Below, piece after piece: positions 8,223-14,786 of a stretch of 19,342 nucleotides of DNA. The notes under the pieces are model-generated. The model saw nothing but the letters and a program-made list of their open reading frames with translations. It was not told the origin of the DNA and did no database searches. Every line of letters starts with the position of its first letter. Positions within the stretch are counted from its first letter, which is position 1. This stretch comes from Rhodocyclaceae bacterium UBA5602. GTDB lineage: Bacteria; Pseudomonadota; Gammaproteobacteria; Burkholderiales; Rhodocyclaceae. Made by a program: the position numbers and the translations under genes. Location: positions 1-19,342 of the forward strand of contig DILC01000002.1 in assembly GCA_002424865.1 (NCBI GenBank), in the 5' to 3' direction.

Positions 8223-9116
8223 TCAGGCGGTCTTCCCAGGCAGTTTTTTGGACGCAGAACGATTAACCAGATAGATACTGTAAACCACCAAAGCGCCACC
8301 CATGTAGAGGCTCAAGGGCACGGATTCAGCCAGGAGCAAGGCACCACCGATAACGGATACGACCGGCACAAGGAAGGTATTGGCCGAGAGCGTGCTGGCA
8401 TCGCCCGTTTTGACCAGGTTGAACCAGATAATCCAGGACATGGATAAGCCGATGACTGAGCCCCAGAAAAAAGTGATGAGGAATGGCGCATTCCAGACGA
8501 TGGCTGAGAACTTCTCGCCAAATGCCAGGCCGATGAGGCACAGTAAAAAGCCGCCGGCCAAAAAAGGCAGCGAAATAAACCAGTAAATTGACTGCGGGTT
8601 TGTGCGTTTGATAAAAATCGTGCCAAACGCCCAGCCCAAGGCAGAGAGCAATCCCATGCCGACGCCATAAAGCGATAAGTCACCGATGACGCCTTTGTAG
8701 CTGATGACGGCTACACCCAGAAAACCGACCAGCAGACCGATGAACTTGCGTCGGGTGAGCACTTCGTTGAGTAAAAAGTGCGCCAGCATGCCGACCATGA
8801 CGGGTTGCGCGTAGAGCAAAATGGACGCAATGCCTGAAGGTAAAAACTTGACGGCAATGGCCGAACTGCCAAAAAACAGCAGGACATTAAAAAACAATGA
8901 GGCCAGCATGCCGCGCCAGGTGTTCTCTAAATTAAGCGGCTGGCCACTTTTTAATGCGATCATCGCCAGGATCAAGCCACCTACCATGGCGCGCAGTCCG
9001 GTGAAAATCAGCGGCGGACAATAGGCCAGGCCGACTTTCATCACCGGATACCCCATCCCCCAAATGAGAATCAGCAAAACGAGGGAGACTTTATGGTAAC
9101 GATGGATAAGGTTCAC
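8223..9116 (-). CDS. EamA/DMT-family transporter (second, separate copy)
   Basis: A 297-residue membrane protein with two EamA repeats and about ten helices. It opens with LILIWGMGYPVMKVGLAYCPP and ends in a basic cytoplasmic tail (NRSASKKLPGK), which is consistent with the family. The substrate is unknown. It is not a recent duplicate of the 6148-7077 gene, because the two differ through most of their length. The start is GTG at 9116, since no upstream in-frame ATG gives a sensible N-terminus. No good Shine-Dalgarno sequence is visible before it. The gene converges on btuF and is followed by 115 nt with the 19-bp palindrome. Base composition is more A/T-rich than the cobalamin operon. Confidence 0.82.
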   Translation of the reverse strand: MNLIHRYHKVSLVLLILIWGMGYPVMKVGLAYCPPLIFTGLRAMVGGLILAMIALKSGQPLNLENTWRGMLASLFFNVLLFFGSSAIAVKFLPSGIASILLYAQPVMVGMLAHFLLNEVLTRRKFIGLLVGFLGVAVISYKGVIGDLSLYGVGMGLLSALGWAFGTIFIKRTNPQSIYWFISLPFLAGGFLLCLIGLAFGEKFSAIVWNAPFLITFFWGSVIGLSMSWIIWFNLVKTGDASTLSANTFLVPVVSVIGGALLLAESVPLSLYMGGALVVYSIYLVNRSASKKLPGKTA

Positions 9117-9215
9117 GTGTGGCTCGCATTAAGCAAAAAAGTGGGTAAAAAACAGTCGGCAAAAAGGATGCGTGTGCTAATTGAAGTTAGCAAAATTACA
9201 AGGGGAAAACTTGGC

Positions 9216-9403
9216 TAGCGTGAAACAACGCCATTTGACGCCGGGTCATGCCGCTCGCGCAGCGAGCCAGGCAGTCACTCCCCGTGCGGGGGGCTGCGCA
9301 AAGCCGACCATGCCTCGCCTCGCGGCGGGCGAGGGCGGGCCTTGATGCCGCCTTTCGCGTGTTTCATCATCAGCAGGTGGCATTTATTTACCATGGACGT
9401 CAG
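9216..9403. repeat. Dispersed intergenic repeat, copy C (fullest copy)
   Basis: This 188-bp copy runs from TAGCGTGAAACAAC to CCATGGACGTCAGG and shows both ends of the family. The core GCGCAGCGAGCC is at 9257-9268. The GC hairpin CCCC-GTGC-GGGG (9280-9291) keeps the GTGC loop of copy A, and GCAG/CTGC pairs extend the stem (9271-9274 with 9293-9296). An extra segment not found in A or B contains a second near-perfect hairpin (GCCTCGCC pairing with GGCGAGGG). The right block differs from A and B at several positions. Confidence 0.8.
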
Positions 9404-9430
9404 GGCGGCGTTGCTTGTCTTGCTTCAGGG

Positions 9431-9449
9431 GCGCCTTATTACAAGGCGC
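9431..9449. terminator. Hairpin downstream of the CigR-like gene
   Basis: GCGCCTT-ATTAC-AAGGCGC makes a 7-bp stem with a 5-nt loop, about 60 nt past the CigR-like stop on the minus strand. The plus strand continues TTGTTTC. The minus strand has no U-run after the stem. It is a weak terminator candidate for the minus-strand gene. Confidence 0.3.
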
Positions 9450-9509
9450 TTGTTTCAGATTATGTAAATTAAAGCCTGATGCGTGGTGATCAACCGCTAA
9501 TGGCGGATT

Positions 9510-10133
9510 TTAACGCCCCAAATCCTCGATTGCATCAACCACCATGCCGGTGCCAACTGCAATCAGCAGGATATCCGAAGCAACCCGGACATATTCGTGA
9601 TGGGCTGGGGGCGGACGCAAGCGAATCAGTACTTCATTGGGGATCGGGTAGTAAACAACATCGCGTCCCAGTGGCTGGCCACGATGCCATTTTTTGGCTT
9701 GGCCTGGCGGCAGGCAGCCATTATGTTTTTTTGCCAAGCCCGGCGGGCAGTTGCCACGGCTGAATTCTTCACGATAGTAGCTGCGTGCATAGTCACGTTC
9801 GCGATCGTTGAAGTAAGCGTTAATCGAAATTTGTGAAGAAGAACGTGAATGGCGCTTATCGTCACGGCGGTCATCATAGCGACCGTCGCCCCTGTCGTCC
9901 CGGTCACCCCGTCTGTCGTCATTTGGCTCACGCTTGTCTTTCTTGCCATGCTTGTCTTTTTTGCCAGACTCTGACGGGTGTCCTCCGCCTCCAGCCCCGT
10001 CTTGTTGTCCCGCCCAGTCCGGTTTGCCTGCATAAGCGGGATTGATGGCCAGGACGGATGCAATCAGCAACGTCAAGACGCTGATACGGCATGTATTTTT
10101 TCCCATCGATTTTTTTTCGGAACAGTTCATCAT
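9510..10133 (-). CDS. CigR-family / RcnB-like exported protein
   Basis: A protein of 207 residues from the chosen start. A signal peptide (SVLTLLIASVLAINPAYA, then GKPDWAG) sends it out of the cytoplasm. A long charged, low-complexity stretch rich in D, R, K and G follows. The C-terminal part has CPPGLAKKHNGCLPPGQAKK, then GRDVVYYPIPNEV and ILLIAVGTGMVVDAIEDL, the pattern of CigR-family (RcnB-domain) proteins. Salmonella CigR is an anti-virulence factor, and RcnB is a periplasmic metal-homeostasis protein. The role here is not known. The ATG at 10133 is preferred because GAGAGGG (10138-10144) precedes it; the longer frame from 10172 has no such signal. The gene stands alone. Confidence 0.75.
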   Translation of the reverse strand: MMNCSEKKSMGKNTCRISVLTLLIASVLAINPAYAGKPDWAGQQDGAGGGGHPSESGKKDKHGKKDKREPNDDRRGDRDDRGDGRYDDRRDDKRHSRSSSQISINAYFNDRERDYARSYYREEFSRGNCPPGLAKKHNGCLPPGQAKKWHRGQPLGRDVVYYPIPNEVLIRLRPPPAHHEYVRVASDILLIAVGTGMVVDAIEDLGR

Positions 10134-10248
10134 GTTTCCCTCTCTTGGTAATGGTTCATTGCAATTCGCCATAAGAACCTCATTGTCACGTAAACACTAG
10201 CTATCTTGCAAAACTAATTGAGAGCGGATGCGACTAGACCGTGTTTTG

Positions 10249-10299
10249 ATGATAAAGGCTTATTTTAGGGTTTTGTCAGGCGCATTGGTTACCAATGCG
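10249..10299 (-). promoter_or_regulatory. Candidate promoter of the CigR-like gene with a 19-bp palindrome just upstream
   Basis: On the minus strand CTGACA (10274-10279) and TATCAT (10249-10254) each match consensus at 5 of 6 positions, but the spacer is long (19 nt). A perfect palindrome, CGCATTGGT-T-ACCAATGCG (10281-10299), lies one base upstream of the -35, and GGTTACCAA recurs at about 10300-10308. It could be an operator for this gene, or a transcription-end hairpin 47 nt after bluB. No U-tract follows the stem. Confidence 0.35.
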
Positions 10300-10346
10300 G
10301 TTACCAAGCGGCATAGTTTTGCAGAAATTTTATCAACGTGCCTGGC

Positions 10347-11036
10347 TCAATACGCCGTCGGCGTTGGCTGCGCATCCGCAGGCCACTGATTTTCAAACAC
10401 GACCGATTCGATGGGCAGGCGCTGCCCCCAGCCGAGTGTTTCCAGGGTGGGCTGGGTCGCGAATTGGGCCACCTGCCCCAGGCACAGGATGGCGATGGGT
10501 TTTGCGCCCGGCGGCATGGCGAACAGGCGGGCGAGTGCCGCGGGTTCGAAAAAGGATACCCAGCCCATGCCAATGCCTTCGGCGCGTGCGGCCAGCCACA
10601 GGTTTTGGATCGCGCAGGCGGCGGAGGCAAGCGCCATTTCGGGCAGCGTGCGCTTGCCGAACAGGTGGTTTTCGCAGCCGTCCATCAAGGCAACCACGAG
10701 AATTTCTGCGCAGGTTTTTATGCCTTCGACTTTGAGCTTGAGAAATTCCGCCGTGCGGGTCGGCAGCTCGGCAGCGGTGCGCAGCCGTTCTTCTTCGACG
10801 AGTTGCGCCATGCCTTCGCGCAACGCCGGATCGCTGACGTGGATCAAGCGCCAGGGCTGCATGTAGCCGACAGAAGGTGCGGCATGGGCGGCAGCGTAAA
10901 GACGGTCGAGCAGGCCGAGGGGCAATGCGCCGGGAACGAATTCGCGGATGTCGCGGCGGCTATGGATGGCGTGATAAATCGCGGCGATGGACGTATCGTC
11001 GAAGGCGTTGGGGTTTTCCGCGCTGGCGTTGTTCAT
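10347..11036 (-). CDS. bluB: 5,6-dimethylbenzimidazole synthase BluB
   Basis: A 229-residue nitroreductase-like flavoenzyme that fragments reduced FMN with O2 to give 5,6-dimethylbenzimidazole, the lower ligand of B12. Visible are SRRDIREFVPG (residues 26-36), the FMN-site segment PSVGYMQPWRLI (54-65), and GIGMGWVSFFEP (155-165). D29 and S161 lie where the catalytic Asp and Ser of Sinorhizobium BluB (Asp32, Ser167) would be expected; this is inferred from spacing, not alignment. It is the last gene of the operon. Its ATG overlaps the cobB stop (ATGA), which supports coupled translation. Its oxygen need contrasts with the cobalt-early ring route upstream. Confidence 0.93.
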   Translation of the reverse strand: MNNASAENPNAFDDTSIAAIYHAIHSRRDIREFVPGALPLGLLDRLYAAAHAAPSVGYMQPWRLIHVSDPALREGMAQLVEEERLRTAAELPTRTAEFLKLKVEGIKTCAEILVVALMDGCENHLFGKRTLPEMALASAACAIQNLWLAARAEGIGMGWVSFFEPAALARLFAMPPGAKPIAILCLGQVAQFATQPTLETLGWGQRLPIESVVFENQWPADAQPTPTAY

Positions 11037-12364
11037 GGCAGGAACAAGGCGGCAGCCGCAGCGGGGTTGGAGGGGAAATAAAAATGCACGTAGGATGCGG
11101 TGAGGCGCCGGGTGCGATAAATGGCTTCACCTTGGGTTTTACCGGCCAGCGGCCGCTGGCGGCGGGCGTGCGTGAGCGGCGTTAATGATGTTTCGGTTTT
11201 TGAATAATGGAAGGTGTGGCCACGCAGCGCACCCTCGGGCAGGTCTGCCTCCTGCCCGCCGAGTGCGGTGAGGCGTTCTTGCATGGCGACGCGACCGGGA
11301 AGCAGCTTTGCCATGGGGTGCGTATTCCCTTCTTTGTCAGCGATGGTATCGAAGAGCACCATCATACCGCCGCATTCGGCGAGCAGGGGTTTGTCGGCAT
11401 TGACATGATCATGGAGCTGGGCAAATAAGCCGCCGCGTTGGGACAGCGTTGCGGCATGCAGTTCCGGGTAGCCGCCGGGCAGCCAGAGCGCGTCGCAAGC
11501 GGGCAGGGCGTCACCGGCGAGTGGCGAGAAAAAGATCAGTTGCGCGCCGAGTGATTCGAGCAATTCGAGATTCGCCGGGTAGAGAAAGCAGAATGCGGCA
11601 TCGCGGGCGATGGCGAGGGTTTTGCCGTTGAGCAGCGGTGGCACCGATTGGCTTGAGACAGCATGAAAAGTTCCCAAGGGGACGCAGAGCGCTGGCGCCG
11701 GCGATACGGCGTCAGTGGGCATGGAAAGCGTCGCCAGCGGCGTTTTTTCCAGATGATCGGCCATGCGGTCGAGGCGCGTCATCAAGTCGTCGATTTCCGC
11801 GGCTTGATGTAAACCCAAATGCCGCTCGGGAAGTGTGGCTTCTGCATCGCGCGGCACCGTGCCGCACCAGCGCAGGTCAGCAGGAATGCTCTCTTGCAGC
11901 ATCTCGGCGTGCCCGGCGCTGGCGGCGCGGTTGGCCAGTACGCCGTAAAACGGCAAGTCTGGCTGATAGGTAGCCAAACCGTGGGCAAGGGCGCCAAAGG
12001 TTTGCGCCATGCTGCCCGCATCAATCACCGCCAGCACGGGCAGGCCGAAGCGGCGTGCGATGTCGGCGGCGGAGGGCGCGCCGTCGAACAATCCCATCAC
12101 GCCTTCGACCAGCACGACATCCGCCGTTTCTGCCGCACGTGCCAGGCGCCAGGCAGCATCCTCCTCGCCGCACATCCACAGGTCGAGGTTTTCGCACGGG
12201 TTGCCGGAGGCTGCGGCGTGGATCATCGGGTCGAGAAAGTCCGGCCCGCATTTGAAGACGCGCACGCGCTTGCCCTGCCGCGCGTAAAACCGTGCGAGAC
12301 CGGCGACGATGCTGGTCTTGCCCTGGCCGGAGGCGGGCGCGGCGATGAGCAATGCAGTGGCCAT
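11033..12364 (-). CDS. cobB: Cobyrinate a,c-diamide synthase CobB/CbiA
   Basis: A 443-residue cytoplasmic amidotransferase that adds amide groups to the a and c side chains of cobyrinic acid, using ATP and glutamine. The N-terminal domain has the P-loop APASGQGKTS (residues 9-18), then FKCGPDFLDPMIH and LVEGVMGLFDG. The C-terminal class-I glutaminase domain has LPGGYPELHA and LLAECGGMM, whose Cys (about residue 330) is the expected nucleophile, and ends with SYVHFYFPSNP, which contains the catalytic-His region. The length is normal for the family. It starts 2 nt after the cobO stop and overlaps bluB by 4 nt. Confidence 0.95.
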   Translation of the reverse strand: MATALLIAAPASGQGKTSIVAGLARFYARQGKRVRVFKCGPDFLDPMIHAAASGNPCENLDLWMCGEEDAAWRLARAAETADVVLVEGVMGLFDGAPSAADIARRFGLPVLAVIDAGSMAQTFGALAHGLATYQPDLPFYGVLANRAASAGHAEMLQESIPADLRWCGTVPRDAEATLPERHLGLHQAAEIDDLMTRLDRMADHLEKTPLATLSMPTDAVSPAPALCVPLGTFHAVSSQSVPPLLNGKTLAIARDAAFCFLYPANLELLESLGAQLIFFSPLAGDALPACDALWLPGGYPELHAATLSQRGGLFAQLHDHVNADKPLLAECGGMMVLFDTIADKEGNTHPMAKLLPGRVAMQERLTALGGQEADLPEGALRGHTFHYSKTETSLTPLTHARRQRPLAGKTQGEAIYRTRRLTASYVHFYFPSNPAAAAALFLP

Positions 12365-12366
12365 TT

Positions 12367-12960
12367 TTAGAATTCTATTCCCGGCATGGCCTTGACGCCT
12401 GCCTTGAACGCATGCTTGACGAGGCCCATGTCAGTGACCGTATCGGCCGCGGCGATAAGTCCTTCCGGCGCGGCGCGGCCGGTGATGATGACGTGCTGCA
12501 TGATTGGCCTTGCGGCCAGGCCCGCCAGTACCTCATCGAGTTCAAGCCAGCCGTATTTGAAGGCATAGGTGAGCTCGTCCAGTATCACCAGACCCATTGT
12601 CGGGTCGGCAAGAAAAAGTCGGCTCTGGCGCCACGCCGCCTGGGCGGCCTGGGCATCCTTTTCCTTGTCCTGCGTCTCCCAGGTGAAGCCTTCGCCCATC
12701 ACGTGCCATGCCACATTCGGCTGGCGGCGGAAGAAACCTTCCTCGCCGGTGTCGCTGCGGCTTTTGACGAACTGCACGATGCCCGCTTTAAAGCCATGGC
12801 CGAGCGCGCGGGCGAGCACGCCAAAGGCGGCGGAGGATTTGCCCTTGCCGATACCGGTATTGACCAGCAGCAAGCCGCGCTCAGCGCTGGCTTCGGCGAT
12901 TTTTTCGTCGATGACTTGCTTCTTGCGCTGCATGCGTTCGGCATGTTTGTTTTCTGTCAT
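12367..12960 (-). CDS. cobO: Cob(I)yrinic acid a,c-diamide adenosyltransferase CobO (CobA/BtuR type)
   Basis: A 197-residue enzyme that transfers the adenosyl group of ATP to Co(I) corrinoid, forming the Co-C bond. The P-loop variant NTGIGKGKSS (residues 34-43) is diagnostic. Other family segments are VQFVKSRSDTGEEGFF, HVMGEGFTWET, VILDELTYAFKYGWL and VIITGRAAPEGLIAAADTVTDM. The short basic N-terminus is usual. It sits 2 nt upstream of cobB and 28 nt downstream of the ferredoxin gene, the widest gap in the operon, which holds an A/G-rich ribosome-binding site. The codons for QSRLF contain one copy of the 12-mer AAAAAGTCGGCT (read on plus). Confidence 0.95.
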   Translation of the reverse strand: MTENKHAERMQRKKQVIDEKIAEASAERGLLLVNTGIGKGKSSAAFGVLARALGHGFKAGIVQFVKSRSDTGEEGFFRRQPNVAWHVMGEGFTWETQDKEKDAQAAQAAWRQSRLFLADPTMGLVILDELTYAFKYGWLELDEVLAGLAARPIMQHVIITGRAAPEGLIAAADTVTDMGLVKHAFKAGVKAMPGIEF

Positions 12961-12988
12961 TGCCGTGCTTTCTTTTCCATTATTCGCG

Positions 12989-13330
12989 TCAGGCGGCTGC
13001 CGGGCCGCGATGGAAAATCAGCTCTTCGACCGGCCGGCCGCCGACGAGATGTTCGTTGATGATGCGTTGCAGGTTTTCCGGCGTGACGTTGTAATACCAG
13101 ATGCCGTCCGGCTGCACGCAAAAAATCGGCCCGCCCCGGCAGGCGGCGAAGCAGGAGACCCGGCTGCGTTTGACGCGCAGTTCGCCCTGATCCAGCCCGG
13201 CCCGCTTGAAGGCTTCGCCGAGGCTGTCGAAGAGCGCTTGCGCCGCGCCGTCAATGGTGCAGCGGGGGCCGGTGCATACCAGCAGATGGCGGTGGTAGCC
13301 GGAGATTTTGGGTTTTTCGACAGCATTCAT
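12989..13330 (-). CDS. Thioredoxin-like [2Fe-2S] ferredoxin in the cobalamin operon
   Basis: A 113-residue small soluble protein of the thioredoxin-fold [2Fe-2S] ferredoxin family. HLLVCTGPRC gives C19 and C24. SCFAACRGGP gives C60 and C64. C71 follows in IFCVQPDGIWY. The likely ligands are C19, C24 or another early Cys, C60 and C64. The end (NVTPENLQRIINEHLVGGRPVEEL) is typical of this family. Comparable small ferredoxins occur in other B12 operons, and CbiW of Bacillus megaterium may be similar; this is from memory, not alignment. Its place between cobJ and cobO suggests electron delivery to a corrinoid step, possibly Co(II) to Co(I) before adenosylation, which is inference. Its ATG overlaps the cobJ stop by 4 nt. 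Confidence 0.88.
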   Translation of the reverse strand: MNAVEKPKISGYHRHLLVCTGPRCTIDGAAQALFDSLGEAFKRAGLDQGELRVKRSRVSCFAACRGGPIFCVQPDGIWYYNVTPENLQRIINEHLVGGRPVEELIFHRGPAAA

Positions 13331-14379
13331 GCGCTGGCTCCCGCAGCGTTTTCGCTGTCGTTTTCCTGATCTGCTTCCGGAGTTTCGTCCAGGATTTCCG
13401 CTGCCAGGGTGGCGGCGATGTAGCTGGCGGGCAGGCCATACTGGACCGCCAGTTCGCCTGCTGTCTTGCCGCTGCTGCGGATGGTTTCCAGCCAGCCGTT
13501 AAGGCCGGTGGAGAGCGAGCGTCCGGCCTGTTCGCCCGCGTGGGTGCCGCCGTTTTCCACGTCGTATTTGCTGGCGTAGCCGCGCGGGGTGACCATCAGG
13601 CCATCGCGCACAAAAGTGCTGGAGTTGCCGATGAGGACGGTGGACAGCATGCCGATGTCGCATTCGGTCATTTTGTCGAGCGTGGTGAATTCGATGCGCT
13701 GTTTCGGCCGGTAGGCCGACTTCACGATGGCAACTGGTGTATCCGGCCGACGGTGGGCGAGAAACAGGCGTCGCGCTTCCTGAATCTGCCGCGTGCGGCG
13801 GCCGCTCTTGGGGTTGTAAAGGGCGACGACGAAATCGGCATCGGCGGCGGCATTCAGCCGCCTGGCGATGACCGGCCAGGGCGTCAGCAAATCAGACAGG
13901 GAAATGGCGCAGAAATCATGGGTCAGCGGTGCGCCAACCAGCGCGGCGCAGGTGTTGAGCGCCGAAGCGCCGGGAACGATTTCGACTTCAATATCCGAAT
14001 CCGGCGTCCAGCCAGCCTGAAACAGGACTTCGAATGTCGGGCCGGCCATGCCGTAGACGCCCGCATCGCCGGAAGAAACGAGGGCTACTTTCTTGCCCTG
14101 TTTTGCGCGCTCATAGGCTTCGATGGCGCGGTCGAGTTCTTCGGTCATCGATTTCTTGATAATCTCCTTGCCTTCGATCAGGTCGGTGACGAGGCGGATA
14201 TAGGTGACGTAGCCGATGATTGTATCGGCCTCGGCAATCGCCGCACGGGCGCGGGCCGTCATGTGCTCGTTGCTGCCGGGGCCAATGCCGACCAGCATGA
14301 TTTTCCCGGGTTTTTTGCTTGCGTCGTTGTTTGCGGAGTTCATTGCGGCGCTCATTGTGGTGTGCATTGCGTCATTCAT
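13327..14379 (-). CDS. cobJ: Precorrin-3B / cobalt-precorrin-3 C17-methyltransferase CobJ/CbiH with C-terminal extension
   Basis: A 350-residue SAM-dependent methyltransferase of the corrin ring-contraction step. The tetrapyrrole-methylase motifs are in order: LVGIGPGSNEHMT (about 29-41), VALVSSGDAGVYGMAGP, VEIVPGASALNTCAALVGAP, CAISLSDLLTPW, VVALYNPKSGRR and VLIGNSSTFVRDG. Usual CobJ/CbiH proteins are near 240-260 residues. Here a Met/Asn-rich leader of about 25 residues precedes the domain. About 80 residues follow it, with a small helical part (GLNGWLETIRSSGKTAGEL and LPASYIAATLAAEIL) and an acidic tail. The extension has no Cys, so it is not the iron-sulfur domain of CbiH60-type enzymes. 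The ATG at 14379 has AAGGA upstream (14387-14391) and overlaps the cbiG C-part stop by 4 nt. The protein-coding start could also be one of several nearby Mets. Confidence 0.92.
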   Translation of the reverse strand: MNDAMHTTMSAAMNSANNDASKKPGKIMLVGIGPGSNEHMTARARAAIAEADTIIGYVTYIRLVTDLIEGKEIIKKSMTEELDRAIEAYERAKQGKKVALVSSGDAGVYGMAGPTFEVLFQAGWTPDSDIEVEIVPGASALNTCAALVGAPLTHDFCAISLSDLLTPWPVIARRLNAAADADFVVALYNPKSGRRTRQIQEARRLFLAHRRPDTPVAIVKSAYRPKQRIEFTTLDKMTECDIGMLSTVLIGNSSTFVRDGLMVTPRGYASKYDVENGGTHAGEQAGRSLSTGLNGWLETIRSSGKTAGELAVQYGLPASYIAATLAAEILDETPEADQENDSENAAGASA

Positions 14380-14786
14380 GTGGGCATCCTTGCGATGGAA
14401 ACGGTGGCGTTGCGCCCGTCGGGGCCGCGCAACTTGTGTTTTTCGATGATTAACTGGCTCTTGTCCGCACCAGCGGCCAAGAGGGCGGCGGCTTCCGCGA
14501 CGGATGGCGTGCCGGTGTACCGGCGCACGGTTTCCGACGGGTTGGGTACGGGCACGGCGGCCAGTTGTTGCGGGGAATAAAAACTCAGCGTCCAGCCTTG
14601 CGCGGCGGCAAAAGCCAGGAGACCGGCTTCGTCCGCTTTCAGCGTGATGCTGGCGACAGCCTGCACTTGTGCGGCTTCGAGCCTGGCCGCAGCGAGGGCC
14701 TCATTTACCGCGCGGGCGATGGTTGCAGCTGGCGTACCCCGGTCGCAGCCCAGGCCAAGCGCCACCTTGAAGGGGGCGGTGGTCAC
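14376..14786 (-). CDS. cbiG: CbiG C-terminal domain / CobE-like protein (separate gene)
   Basis: A protein of 136 residues from the GTG at 14786. It matches the C-terminal domain of CbiG, which is also the stand-alone CobE family: VALGLGCDRGTPAATIARAV at the start, then VQAVASITLKADEAGLL, LSFYSPQQLAAVPVPNPS and GTPSVAEAAALLAAGA. CbiG hydrolyses cobalt-precorrin-5A, releasing acetaldehyde. The function of this domain by itself is uncertain. The GTG is chosen because the family opens right after it, AGGA lies 9 nt upstream, and it overlaps the stop of the N-terminal part as GTGA. The longer open frame up to 14876 has no matching family sequence. Translation is probably coupled to the N-part. 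Confidence 0.88.
   Translation of the reverse strand: MTTAPFKVALGLGCDRGTPAATIARAVNEALAAARLEAAQVQAVASITLKADEAGLLAFAAAQGWTLSFYSPQQLAAVPVPNPSETVRRYTGTPSVAEAAALLAAGADKSQLIIEKHKLRGPDGRNATVSIARMPT

Larger units (their letters stand above)
9117..9509. other. 393-bp intergenic region with repeat copy C and a hairpin
   Basis: This stretch lies between the EamA start (9116) and the CigR-like stop (9510), both on the minus strand. It is A/T-rich on the EamA side (9117-9215), where the EamA promoter should be. A small inverted repeat GCTAA/TTAGC sits at about 9176-9191. Repeat copy C fills the middle. Between copy C and the CigR-like stop is a separate hairpin at 9431-9449. No gene is supported. Confidence 0.55.

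Noticed and set aside
9216..9403. CRISPR array or insertion sequence made of the dispersed repeats
   Set aside because: The copies are kilobases apart, of unequal length and without spacers, and no transposase or cas gene is present.
10134..10172. Upstream ATG for the CigR-like gene
   Set aside because: It has no ribosome-binding site and would put 13 polar residues, encoded partly by the GAGAGGG signal, ahead of the signal peptide.
13540..14580. Plus-strand open frame of 346 codons opposite cobJ and the cbiG C-part
   Set aside because: It is antisense to clear cobalamin genes. GC-rich third positions commonly open long antisense frames, and its translation shows no recognisable domain.
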